A DNA stretch of 64,000 nt from CAIPVR01 sp049316905 (lineage in GTDB: Bacteria; Actinomycetota; Acidimicrobiia; Acidimicrobiales; Microtrichaceae), in NCBI GenBank assembly GCA_049316905.1, contig JBMOJH010000001.1, positions 56,100-120,099 on the forward strand, read 5' to 3'. A model generated the notes under the pieces. That model ran no database searches and was not told the DNA's origin. It was given only the letters and a program-made list of their open reading frames with translations. Positions 19,717 through 27,532 of this stretch are shown piece after piece. Position 1 is the stretch's first letter. Each line of letters begins with the position of its first letter. The position numbers and the translations under genes were made by a program.

Positions 19717-21768
19717 TCAGGCGGCCTTGCCCCACACGTCGAAGAGCACCGTCACGAAGTAGGCGGTGGGCAGCACGAACAGGAGAGCGTCGAAGCGGTC
19801 GAGCACACCCCCGTGACCCGGGAGCACCGAGCCCATGTCCTTCAGGTCGAGGTCGCGCTTGATGAACGACTCGCACAGGTCGCCGAGCGGGGCCGCGGCG
19901 GCGCAGAGCAGGGCGAAGACGATGGTGCGGAAGATGTTCCCGCCGATCGGGTGGATGCCGAAGAAGCCGACCACCACCACGGTGACGACGAACGCGGCAC
20001 CGAACCCTCCGGCGAGTCCCTCGAGGGTCTTGTTCGGACTCACCGACGACATCGGAGTGCGCCCGAAGAACCGGCCGGTGAAGTAGGCGCCGACGTCGTG
20101 GCTGACCGCCACGATGACCGCCGCGATCACCACGCCGATGCCGGGGTTGGACGTGAGCTTGGGATCCGCGTCCTGCAGCACCTTGCCGAGGCCCAGGAAC
20201 AGCGTGGCGAACGAGCCCAGGAACCCGATCCACAGCACGCCGACGAAGGTGATGCCGAGGTTCCGCACCGAGTTCTCGCCCGGCGCCACCCAGAGGTACC
20301 AGACCAGGCCCAACATGACGGTGAGTCCGAGCACCACCGGGTAGGCGGCCAGACCGCTCGTGTAGGTGGCGAGCAGGAGCCCGATGATGCTGACGAGCCC
20401 GACCAGGGTGGCGGGCTGGTACCCGCGCTGCTGGACGGCACCGAAGTACTCGAAGGCAGCGATGCCCACGACGACGCACGCGAGGAGCGTGGTCGCCAGG
20501 CCGCCGAGACGGAAGCAGACGAGCCCCAGCACGGCGAGACCCACGCCCACGGCCACCGCGGTGCCCAGGTTGCGGTCCCCACCGGCGGCGCCACCCGAGG
20601 CACCACCTCCGCCCTCGGGCCGCGGGCGCCGCGGGCGGCCACCGTCGCCGCCGTCCGAGGGTCGGCGACCTCCGCCACCGCGCCGGCGGGGCGCTCGCTC
20701 CACGGGTGCCTCGTCGGGGGCGAAGGCCGCGAAGGGGTCCCCCTCGTCGGCCCCGCGGTCGAAGAAGTCGTCGGCCGCCCGGTCCCCGCGCTCGTCGGAG
20801 CCCAGGGCCCCAAGGCGCGGGCCGTCGTCACGCAGGTCGTCGAAGTCCGTGTCCACGCTGCGGTCCCCCTCGTCGCGCCAGCGGGGCTGGCTCCCGGTCA
20901 TCGGCTCGAGCGGCTGCTCCTCGCCGCTGACCACCTTGGGCACCTGGCCCGTCGGCGGCTCGGTCCAGTGCGGCAGGACGAACGAGTCGTCCTCCGCGCC
21001 GAACCCGCCCTCGCCCGCGGCGGTCCCGACCGAATCGGCCGGCTGGGCCGCAGGGCGGTACGGGTCGTCGCGGAAGGTCTCGTCGCCGGATGGCTCGTCG
21101 CGGGAGGGCTCGTCGCGGGAGGGCTCGTCGCTCCAGGAGGGCCGTGACTCGGGCGCGGCCTCGGGCCCGGACAGGTCGTCGAGCCAGCTCCCCTCGGCCG
21201 GGGCGCGGGTCCACTCCTCCTCCGAGGGCTCCTCCGGCAGGGTGATCGAGCTCCAGGAGCCGGGCCCGAAGGACCCCGCCGGACCGGCGGCCGGCTCGGC
21301 GTACGGGTCCGGGTCCGCGGCCGCAAGCGGTTCGGCCGGCACGTTTCGCTCCTCCACCACGTCGGTCTCGATCAGCTCGTCATCGGACGGCAGTTCCCCG
21401 TCGACCACATCGACCTCCTCGTCCAACAGGCGGGCATGCCCGACACGCTCGGTCCCCGGATCCGGCACGGCGGCGAACCCGTCGTCGGCCCACCGGGGCG
21501 CGGCGGGCTCGGGCTCGGCGACGGTCGGCGCATCCACACCGGCCGCATCGCTCGTCGAGATCCGGATCTTCGGGAGGTCGCCCACGTCGGTCGGCTCGTC
21601 CGGCCGGTCGCCGAACCGCTTCTCCCCACGACGACGGCGACGGGCCACGTCGGGGCGCGACGCGGCCTCGGCCGCCTCCTGTGCGCCGATGATGCGCACC
21701 CCCTCGCTGCGGGTGGTGCCCTCCACCTCGGGTGCGTCCGGATCGTCCGGTCGTCCCTCGTCGGTCAT
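19717..21768 (-). CDS. cdsA: phosphatidate cytidylyltransferase with long acidic N-terminal extension
   Basis: CdsA makes CDP-diacylglycerol, the precursor of all phospholipids. The enzyme proper is the last 290 or so residues: about eight membrane helices and the signature LPGHGGVLDRFDALLF near the end, with SPNKTLEGLAGG before it. Upstream are some 390 residues of charged, low-complexity sequence rich in Asp, Glu, Pro and Ser, with a DEPSR repeat and then an Arg/Gly patch just before the first helix. Ordinary CdsA is 260-310 residues. The ATG at 21768 has AGGAGG upstream, which supports the long form. It follows frr by 33 bp. Confidence 0.93.
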   Translation of the reverse strand: MTDEGRPDDPDAPEVEGTTRSEGVRIIGAQEAAEAASRPDVARRRRRGEKRFGDRPDEPTDVGDLPKIRISTSDAAGVDAPTVAEPEPAAPRWADDGFAAVPDPGTERVGHARLLDEEVDVVDGELPSDDELIETDVVEERNVPAEPLAAADPDPYAEPAAGPAGSFGPGSWSSITLPEEPSEEEWTRAPAEGSWLDDLSGPEAAPESRPSWSDEPSRDEPSRDEPSGDETFRDDPYRPAAQPADSVGTAAGEGGFGAEDDSFVLPHWTEPPTGQVPKVVSGEEQPLEPMTGSQPRWRDEGDRSVDTDFDDLRDDGPRLGALGSDERGDRAADDFFDRGADEGDPFAAFAPDEAPVERAPRRRGGGGRRPSDGGDGGRPRRPRPEGGGGASGGAAGGDRNLGTAVAVGVGLAVLGLVCFRLGGLATTLLACVVVGIAAFEYFGAVQQRGYQPATLVGLVSIIGLLLATYTSGLAAYPVVLGLTVMLGLVWYLWVAPGENSVRNLGITFVGVLWIGFLGSFATLFLGLGKVLQDADPKLTSNPGIGVVIAAVIVAVSHDVGAYFTGRFFGRTPMSSVSPNKTLEGLAGGFGAAFVVTVVVVGFFGIHPIGGNIFRTIVFALLCAAAAPLGDLCESFIKRDLDLKDMGSVLPGHGGVLDRFDALLFVLPTAYFVTVLFDVWGKAA
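21092..21131. repeat. 15-bp in-frame tandem repeat inside cdsA
   Basis: The unit GGCTCGTCGCGGGAG occurs two full times plus a 10-bp third copy. It encodes the DEPSR repeat of the disordered CdsA extension. Being in frame, it changes only tail length. Confidence 0.85.
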
Positions 21769-21801
21769 GCGTCCTCCTGGCGAGCCCGTCGTGCGGCAGG
21801 C

Positions 21802-22371
21802 TCAGCCCTCCATCAACTCGTTCGTCTTGGACTCGAGCGCCTCGTCGATCTGGTGCTCGTGGTCCTTGGTGAGCTTGTCGAGCTCGGTCTCGGCCCGGCG
21901 GAGGTCGTCCGCGGACAGGTCGCCGTCCTTCTCGAGGGCCTCGAGGTCCTTGCGCGCGTCGCGCCGGGCTCCGCGGACCGAGTTCCGGCCCTCCTCCGCC
22001 TTGTTCTTCACCAGGCGGACGTACTCCTTGCGCCGCTCCTCGGTGAGCGGGGGGAACGCCAGCCGGATCGCCGCACCGTCGTTGGACGGGTTCAACCCGA
22101 GGTTGGCGTCCTGGATGGCCCGCTCGATCGCGGCCATCGCGCCCTTGTCGAAGGGGTTGATCACCAGCATCCGGGCCTCGGGCACGGAGAAGGAGGCCAG
22201 CTGCTGCATGGGCACGGTGCTGCCGTAGTACTCGACGGGCACCTTCTCCACGAGGCCCGGGTTCGCACGACCGGTGCGCACGCCGGCGAACTCCGCGCGG
22301 GTGTGCACCACCGCCTTGTCCATTCGTTCCGCGGCGTCCTCGAGGGCTGCGGCCACCAACTCGTCACTCAT
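21802..22371 (-). CDS. frr: ribosome recycling factor
   Basis: RRF splits post-termination ribosomes together with EF-G. The 189-residue protein matches along its length: RTGRANPGLVEKVPVEYYGSTVPM, VINPFDKGAMAAIERAI and LTEERRKEYVRLVKNKAEEGRNSVR. ATG at 22371 with GGGAGG 11 bases upstream. It sits between pyrH and cdsA in the canonical rpsB-tsf-pyrH-frr-cdsA order. Confidence 0.97.
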   Translation of the reverse strand: MSDELVAAALEDAAERMDKAVVHTRAEFAGVRTGRANPGLVEKVPVEYYGSTVPMQQLASFSVPEARMLVINPFDKGAMAAIERAIQDANLGLNPSNDGAAIRLAFPPLTEERRKEYVRLVKNKAEEGRNSVRGARRDARKDLEALEKDGDLSADDLRRAETELDKLTKDHEHQIDEALESKTNELMEG

Positions 22372-22422
22372 CGTGGCTCAGCCTCCCACATCGAGTTCGG
22401 CCGGACGCGACACGCGCGCCGG

Positions 22423-23175
22423 TCAGGACACGACGGTGCCGACGTGGGCACCGTCGAGCAGCGCACCGAGGTTGCGGCCGAGGAGGTCGAACACGCAGAT
22501 CGGCAGCCGGTTGTCCATGCAGAGGGTGATCGCGGTGGAGTCCATCACCTTGAGGCCCCTGTTGAGGACGTCGATGTAGCTCACCTCGCGCAGCAGCTCC
22601 GCGTCGGGGTCCTGACGGGGGTCCGCGGTGTAGACCCCGTCGGTCCCGTGCTTGCCCATGAGGATCGCCTCGGCGTCGATCTCCACGGCTCGGAGGGCCG
22701 CCGTGGTGTCGGTCGTCATGAACGGGTTGCCCGTGCCCGCCCCGAAGATGACCACGCGGCCCTTCTCGAGGTGCCGGATCGCCCGCCGCCGGATGTACGG
22801 CTCTGCGAGCTGCGACATGTGGATCGCCGTCTGCACCCGGGTGGGCTGACCGAGCCGCTCGAGCGTCTCCTGGAGCGCGAGCGCGTTGATGACCGTGGCG
22901 AGCATGCCCATGTAGTCGGCCTGGGCGCGGTCCATGCCGGCCCCCTCGCCGGTCATGCCCCGCCAGATGTTGCCGCCGCCGACCACGACCGCGACGTCCA
23001 CCGCGAAGTCGCGCTTCACCTCGACGATCTCGGACGCGAGGGACGTCACGACCTCGCCGTCGATGCCCTGGCCGCCGTCGCCGGAGAACGCCTCGCCGGA
23101 CAGCTTGACCAGCACTCGGGACCAACGGGCGGGGCGCCGCAGCCCGTCCGCCGCGACCTGGTCGGAGGTTGCCAC
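22423..23175 (-). CDS. pyrH: UMP kinase
   Basis: It phosphorylates UMP to UDP for pyrimidine nucleotide synthesis. The 250-residue protein has the amino-acid-kinase fold: VLVKLSGEAFSGD, VVVGGGNIWRG, the FGAGTGNPFMTTDTTAALRA loop and KVMDSTAITLCMDN. About 18 extra residues precede the first strand. The start is GTG at 23175, with a purine-rich GAGGCGGAG stretch around the tsf stop serving as ribosome site; the gap to tsf is 7 bp. Confidence 0.96.
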   Translation of the reverse strand: MATSDQVAADGLRRPARWSRVLVKLSGEAFSGDGGQGIDGEVVTSLASEIVEVKRDFAVDVAVVVGGGNIWRGMTGEGAGMDRAQADYMGMLATVINALALQETLERLGQPTRVQTAIHMSQLAEPYIRRRAIRHLEKGRVVIFGAGTGNPFMTTDTTAALRAVEIDAEAILMGKHGTDGVYTADPRQDPDAELLREVSYIDVLNRGLKVMDSTAITLCMDNRLPICVFDLLGRNLGALLDGAHVGTVVS

Positions 23176-23182
23176 CTCCGCC

Positions 23183-23974
23183 TCAGCCGCCGATCACGGC
23201 CTGGGCGAAGCGCACGATGGTGGCGTCGCCGAGCTTCTGCTGGACCGTCTCCTTGTCACCGAAGATGCCCTGCTCCGGGAGGACGCGCTCGGCGTACCAG
23301 GAGTTGAGGCGACCCTCGACGATCTTGGGCACGGCCTGCTCGGGCTTGCCCTCCTTGCGCGTGAGCTCCTCGAAGGAGGCCCGGGCCTTCTCCACCAGCG
23401 CCGGATCGATCTCGTCGCGGGAGAGCGCGGAGGGCTTCGCGAAGGCGATGTGCAGCGCGACCTCGTGCGCGGCGGCCTCGTCCGCGCCCTGGATCTCGAT
23501 CAGCACACCGTTGGTGCCGCGACCGTCCTGCACGTGCAGGTACGCGTCGAGCACGTTGCCCTCCGCGGCCTCGAAGCGGGCGACCTTGCCGACCTCGATG
23601 TTCTCCTTCTTGGAGATCTTCAGGTCCTCGAGGTCGGCCTGGAGGCCGGTCACCGCGTCCTCGCCGTCGGAGAGGACGGCGTCGGCCATCTTCTGGACGA
23701 GCGCCACGAAGTCGGCGGCCTTCGCCGAGAAGTCGGTCTCGGACTTCAGCTCGACCAGCGCCGCGGTGTTGCCGGAGCGGGCGATTGCCACCGCGCCCTG
23801 GTTGTTCTCGCGGTCCTCGAGTGTGGCGACCTTGGACAGACCCTTCTGGCGCAGGATCTGCGCGGCCTTGTCCATGTCGCCGTCGGCCTCGGTGAGGGCC
23901 TTCTTGCAATCCATCATCCCCGCGCCGGTGGCGTCGCGGAGCGCCTTGACGTCCTTCGCGCTGATGTCGGCCAT
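23183..23974 (-). CDS. tsf: elongation factor Ts
   Basis: EF-Ts exchanges GDP for GTP on EF-Tu. The 263-residue protein begins MADISAKDVKALRDATGAGMMDCKKAL, with the UBA-type N-terminal domain, then the EF-Tu contact block (SETDFSAKAADFVALV) and the dimerisation domain. I use the ATG at 23974, which overlaps the rpsB stop as TGATG; a GTG one codon earlier is possible. Confidence 0.97.
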   Translation of the reverse strand: MADISAKDVKALRDATGAGMMDCKKALTEADGDMDKAAQILRQKGLSKVATLEDRENNQGAVAIARSGNTAALVELKSETDFSAKAADFVALVQKMADAVLSDGEDAVTGLQADLEDLKISKKENIEVGKVARFEAAEGNVLDAYLHVQDGRGTNGVLIEIQGADEAAAHEVALHIAFAKPSALSRDEIDPALVEKARASFEELTRKEGKPEQAVPKIVEGRLNSWYAERVLPEQGIFGDKETVQQKLGDATIVRFAQAVIGG

Positions 23975-24903
23975 CACTCGCCTCCCTCGGTCGGCGCGGC
24001 CGGGGCCTCCTCGGCGGCGGCCACCTCCGCGTCGGCCTGGGCCTCGGTGGTCACCGCGGCCTCGTCGGCCGGGGCGTCCTTGGCGGCGAGCAGTCGGGCC
24101 TCACGGGCCTGGGCGGCCGCGGCGGCCTCGGCCCGTGCACGAGCCTGCTGGGCGGCGTGCGCTGCCTGCTCCTCGGCGGAGCGCTCCTTGGGCACCGACT
24201 CCGGGTGCGTCTTCGAGCGCATGAGCTTGCCCTCGATGACCGCGTCGGCGACGACACGGGTGAGGAGGTTGCCGGAGCGGATCGCGTCGTCGTTGCCCGG
24301 GATGACGTACTGGATCACGTCGGGGTCGCAGTTGGTGTCGACCACGGCGACCACCGGGATGCCGAGCTTGTTCGCCTCGGTGACGGCGATGTCCTCCTTC
24401 TTCGTGTCGAGGATGAACACCGCGTCCGGGAGGCGCTCGAGGTTCCGGATGCCGTTGAGGTTCCGCTCGAGCTTCTCGAGCTCGCGGCTGAGGAGGAGGG
24501 CCTCCTTCTTGGGCATCGCGTCGAACTCACCGGAGTCCCGCATGCGCTGGTACTCCTTCATCTTGCCGACGCGCTTCGAGATGGTCTCGAAGTTGGTCAG
24601 CATTCCGCCGAGCCAGCGCTGGTTGATGTACGGCATGCCGCACTTCTCGGCGTAGCCCTGGATCGCGTCCTGGGCCTGCTTCTTGGTCCCGATGAAGAGC
24701 ACCACGCCGCCGTCGGCGACGAGATCGCGCACGAACAGGTACGACTTCTCGATCCCCGAGAGGGTCTGGTGCAGGTCGATCAGGTAGATCCCGCCCCGCT
24801 CGCCGTGGATGAACCGCTTCATCTTGGGGTTCCAGCGACGGGTCTGGTGACCGAAGTGGACCCCGGCCTCCAGCAGTTGCTTCATGGAGACGACGGCCGC
24901 CAT
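23974..24903 (-). CDS. rpsB: 30S ribosomal protein S2
   Basis: At 309 residues it is longer than the usual 230-260. Residues 1 to about 235 match S2 closely (MKQLLEAGVHFGHQTRRWNPKMK, LFIGTKKQAQDAI, RWLGGMLTNF, NKLGIPVVAVVDTNCDPD). The last 70 or so residues are an Ala/Glu-rich tail. The ATG at 24903 has AAAGGAG 9 bases upstream. The frame stays open to 25047, but that extension is not S2-like. The 140-bp leader holds a strong hairpin. Confidence 0.97.
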   Translation of the reverse strand: MAAVVSMKQLLEAGVHFGHQTRRWNPKMKRFIHGERGGIYLIDLHQTLSGIEKSYLFVRDLVADGGVVLFIGTKKQAQDAIQGYAEKCGMPYINQRWLGGMLTNFETISKRVGKMKEYQRMRDSGEFDAMPKKEALLLSRELEKLERNLNGIRNLERLPDAVFILDTKKEDIAVTEANKLGIPVVAVVDTNCDPDVIQYVIPGNDDAIRSGNLLTRVVADAVIEGKLMRSKTHPESVPKERSAEEQAAHAAQQARARAEAAAAAQAREARLLAAKDAPADEAAVTTEAQADAEVAAAEEAPAAPTEGGE

Positions 24904-25006
24904 GGTGATGCTCCTTTCCTTCCGGTTCGTCGAGACCCGGCCGCGACGCCACCGAGGTGGCGACCGAAAGGGGCGGCCGGGCGGATGTGGTCGTGGGCCC
25001 GAGGGC

Positions 25007-25034
25007 CCGGTCGGCCCGGGTTCGGGCCGACCGG
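25007..25034 (-). terminator. 12-bp perfect hairpin between the LytM-like gene and rpsB
   Basis: CCGGTCGGCCCG and its exact complement enclose a 4-base loop. It begins 9 bp after the LytM-like stop and ends about 100 bp before rpsB. No T-run follows. It may end the upstream unit or be part of an rpsB leader control element. Confidence 0.55.
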
Positions 25035-25043
25035 AGAGTGTAG

Positions 25044-25721
25044 TCACCGTTGGCCCGGCCCCACCAAGGTCGCCCCCCGCACCGTGGTCCGGCGCGGGAC
25101 GAGCACGGCGTGGCGGGGCGGCGGGCCGCCCGCGAACAGGGCGGCGGGATCGAGGTAGCGGCGGCCGCGACGGACCCCGAGGTGGAACGAGGCGGCCGTC
25201 CTGCCGAGCGGGGTGCCGGCCTCGACGACGTCCCCGACGGCGACCGACGTGGTCGCCAGGCCCGTGTAGGTGGAGCGGAGACCGTCCGGGTGGACCACCG
25301 CCACCACCGACCGCCCGGCCACCCGCCCGGCGAAGGCCACCATGCCGGGGCCGATGGCGGTGACCTCGTCACCGGGGAACGTGGCGTACTCCAGGCCGCG
25401 GTTGCCGGGACCGTAGGGTCCGGCCGGTTCGCGGAACGGATCCACGACCGGGCGGTCGAGGGGCGGGCGGTAGGTGGGACCCGGGGATGGCGCGGAGCCG
25501 CCCGATGGCCCGCCGACGGCACCGGCCGGCGGCGCGGACAGCGGCCACCCGCCGAGGAGGGTGACCCCGAGAAGGGCCGCCGCGAGGAGAACGATCGCCG
25601 TGACGCGGTGGGCGACGGCGGGAGGGGCGGCGCCCTGCCCCCGGCGCGACCGGGTCAGTCGCGGTCGGCGGCGCTGAACCGGGAGCGGAGGTGCAGCACG
25701 GCCTTGGTATGGATCTGGCAC
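25044..25721 (-). CDS. LytM/M23-like secreted protein, probably catalytically inactive
   Basis: A basic stretch (RRRPRLTRSRRG) and one hydrophobic helix (AIVLLAAALLGVTLLGGW) precede a Pro-rich linker and an M23 beta-barrel. The fold is recognisable (GDEVTAIGPGMVAFAG, VVAVVHPDGLRSTYTGL, VGDVVEAGTPLG), but the zinc ligands are altered. The first motif reads NRGLE where H-x-G-x-D is expected, and the HxH motif reads SFH. The start is unclear. GTG at 25721 has GGAG eight bases upstream but lies inside the sigma-factor gene. A CTG at 25658 would overlap the sigma stop as CTGA. Family assignment is fair; a non-enzymatic role is inferred. Confidence 0.75.
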   Translation of the reverse strand: MPDPYQGRAAPPLPVQRRRPRLTRSRRGQGAAPPAVAHRVTAIVLLAAALLGVTLLGGWPLSAPPAGAVGGPSGGSAPSPGPTYRPPLDRPVVDPFREPAGPYGPGNRGLEYATFPGDEVTAIGPGMVAFAGRVAGRSVVAVVHPDGLRSTYTGLATTSVAVGDVVEAGTPLGRTAASFHLGVRRGRRYLDPAALFAGGPPPRHAVLVPRRTTVRGATLVGPGQR

Positions 25722-26452
25722 ACCCGGGACTCCGTCACACCGAGCACCCGGCCGATCTCCTGGAGAGTGAGCGACTCGTAGTAGTAGAGCGTCAGGACGA
25801 TCTTCTCCCGCTCGGGGAGGCCGTTGATGGCCTGACCCAGGAGCTGACGCGTCTCCGCCACCTCGAAGGCGCCCATCGGGCCGGTGGTCGAGCGGTCGGC
25901 GATCGTGTCCCCGAGCGTGATCGACTCGCCCCGCTCGCCGCTGCCGCCGAGGATCTCGTCGAGCGCCGCGATACCGACCTGGGAGATCTGGTGCAGCGCC
26001 GTCTGGAGCTGGTCGTCGGTCCAGTGCAGCTCCGCGGCGAGCTCGTCGTCGCTCGGGGCCCGGTGGTGGATCGCCTCGAGCTTGGCGTACGCCTTCTCGA
26101 TCTGGCGCACCTTGGCCCGGACCGATCGGGGCACCCAGTCGATCGACCGGAGCTCGTCGAGGATCGCGCCCTTGATCCGGCTGATCGCGTACGTCTCGAA
26201 CTTGAAGCCCCGTTCCGGCTCGAACTTGTCGATCGCGTCGATCAGCCCGAACATCCCGTAGCTCACCAGGTCGGCCTGCTCGACGTTCTGGGGCAGGCCC
26301 ACGGCCACGCGTCCCGCCACGTACTTCACCAACGGCGAGTAGTGCACGATGAGCGACTCGCGGGACCGCTCGGTGCCCCGGTCCTTGTAGTCCGCCCACA
26401 GCTGCTGGAGCTGGGCGTCGGTCGGCTCGTCGGTTCGCAGTCGTGTGGTCAT
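25655..26452 (-). CDS. whiG: FliA/WhiG-family RNA polymerase sigma factor
   Basis: A 265-residue sigma-70 of the flagellar/sporulation class. Region 2 reads LVKYVAGRVAVGLPQNVEQADLVSYGMFGLIDAIDKF with the aromatic FKFETYAISRIKGAI of 2.3-2.4. Region 3 has IDWVPRSVRAKVRQIEKA. Region 4 has EREKIVLTLYYYESLTLQEIGRVLGVTESRVCQIH. In streptomycetes WhiG drives sporulation and FliA elsewhere drives motility; which applies here is unknown. It follows the recombinase gene with an ATGA overlap. No anti-sigma gene is adjacent. Confidence 0.92.
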   Translation of the reverse strand: MTTRLRTDEPTDAQLQQLWADYKDRGTERSRESLIVHYSPLVKYVAGRVAVGLPQNVEQADLVSYGMFGLIDAIDKFEPERGFKFETYAISRIKGAILDELRSIDWVPRSVRAKVRQIEKAYAKLEAIHHRAPSDDELAAELHWTDDQLQTALHQISQVGIAALDEILGGSGERGESITLGDTIADRSTTGPMGAFEVAETRQLLGQAINGLPEREKIVLTLYYYESLTLQEIGRVLGVTESRVCQIHTKAVLHLRSRFSAADRD

Positions 26453-27399
26453 CGTGCTCTCGGGTGCGCGGCCTCCACGACACGCCGCAACCGCTCCCGG
26501 CTGACGTGTGTGTAGACCTGTGTGGTGGCGAGATCGGCGTGGCCGAGCAGTTCCTGGACCACTCGCAGATCGGCACCTCCGTCGAGAAGATGAGTGGCGA
26601 AGGTGTGGCGGAGGGCATGCGGGTGAGTGGGAACGGGCGAACGCCGGTCCAGGAGACGGCGCACGTCACGGGGTGAGAGCCGGACCCCGCGGCGGTTGGT
26701 GAACAACGGACGACCCGTGGACGGCCCCGTACCGGGGTGAGCGGCGACCCAGTCCGCACGGCCGCCGTGGAGCCAACGGCCCATGGCGGCGCGGGCGGGG
26801 TCGCTGAGCGGCACCACGCGTTCCTTGGCCCCCTTGCCCCACACCGACAGCCGCCCCCGGACGAGGTCGACCGAGTCCACGTCGAGGCCGCACAGCTCCG
26901 ACACCCGGAGGCCCGAGCCGTAGAGCAGCTCGAGCGCGAGCACGTCGCGCAGCTCCTCGGCCGGATCGGGGCTGTGGTCCTTCGCCGCCGGCGCGTCCTC
27001 GGTGCCAGCGCCCGCCACGGCAGGTCGCTCGTCGAGGAGCTGGTGCAGCTCGTCGGTGCGCAGGACGCGGGGCAGCCGGGCGGCACCCGACGGCGCCGAG
27101 ACGCCGACGGTCGGATCGGTGGGAACCCGCCCGGTGCGGACCGCCCAGGCGAAGTAGCGACGCAGTGAGGCCGCCTGCCGGGCGATCGTGCGCGACGCGA
27201 GCCCGCGACCGGTGACGTGGGCCAGGTACGCGCGGACCACGGCGCGGTCGATCGAGGCAGGGTCGGAGTGGCCATGATCCGCGGCCCACTCGGCGAAGCC
27301 CCGCACGTCGCGTCGGTAGACCGACAGGGTCGACCCGGCGAGCGGGACGGCCGCGACGAACGCGTCGAGATCCCAGCCCTCCGACCCGCCTGCCACCAT
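26449..27399 (-). CDS. tyrosine recombinase, XerC/XerD family
   Basis: XerC/D enzymes resolve chromosome dimers at dif. The 316-residue protein has an N-terminal SAM-like core-binding domain (STLSVYRRDVRGFAEWAADHG) and the catalytic domain with the complete set: Arg in YGSGLRVSELCGLDV, Lys in WGKGAKERVVPL, HALRHTFATHLL, LLGHADLATTQVYTHVS. A loop of about 25 residues rich in Ala and Glu sits between the domains. The position between dprA and the sigma factor is the conserved actinobacterial xerC place, so this is chromosomal rather than phage-borne. Confidence 0.92.
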   Translation of the reverse strand: MVAGGSEGWDLDAFVAAVPLAGSTLSVYRRDVRGFAEWAADHGHSDPASIDRAVVRAYLAHVTGRGLASRTIARQAASLRRYFAWAVRTGRVPTDPTVGVSAPSGAARLPRVLRTDELHQLLDERPAVAGAGTEDAPAAKDHSPDPAEELRDVLALELLYGSGLRVSELCGLDVDSVDLVRGRLSVWGKGAKERVVPLSDPARAAMGRWLHGGRADWVAAHPGTGPSTGRPLFTNRRGVRLSPRDVRRLLDRRSPVPTHPHALRHTFATHLLDGGADLRVVQELLGHADLATTQVYTHVSRERLRRVVEAAHPRAR

Positions 27400-27487
27400 C
27401 CGGGACCCCCGTCCGCCGATGCCTCCACCCGCGGGGCCGGCCGAGCCGTGCTCGACCGGACGGCGTCCCGCGCTGAATGCTCCGCGT

Positions 27488-27493
27488 AACCTA
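27488..27493 (-). promoter_or_regulatory. possible -10 box for the xerC-whiG unit
   Basis: Minus-strand TAGGTT in the 133-bp gap after dprA, about 88 bases before the recombinase ATG. It matches TANNNT, without a clear -35. Confidence 0.3.
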
Positions 27494-27532
27494 GCGACCG
27501 CGAAGCGTGGCGCGCCAGCACTTCCTGACTGC

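Noticed and set aside
21077..21131. Short tandem repeats as a CRISPR-like array
   Set aside because: The units are 15 bp, contiguous, in frame within cdsA and without spacers.
24904..25047. 48-codon N-terminal extension of rpsB
   Set aside because: S2 homology begins at ATG 24903, which has its own good ribosome site; the extension is Pro/Arg/Gly leader sequence with a hairpin.
26449..27399. Tyrosine recombinase as sign of an integrated element
   Set aside because: Its position between dprA and the sigma factor is the conserved chromosomal xerC place, and no phage genes or att repeats flank it.
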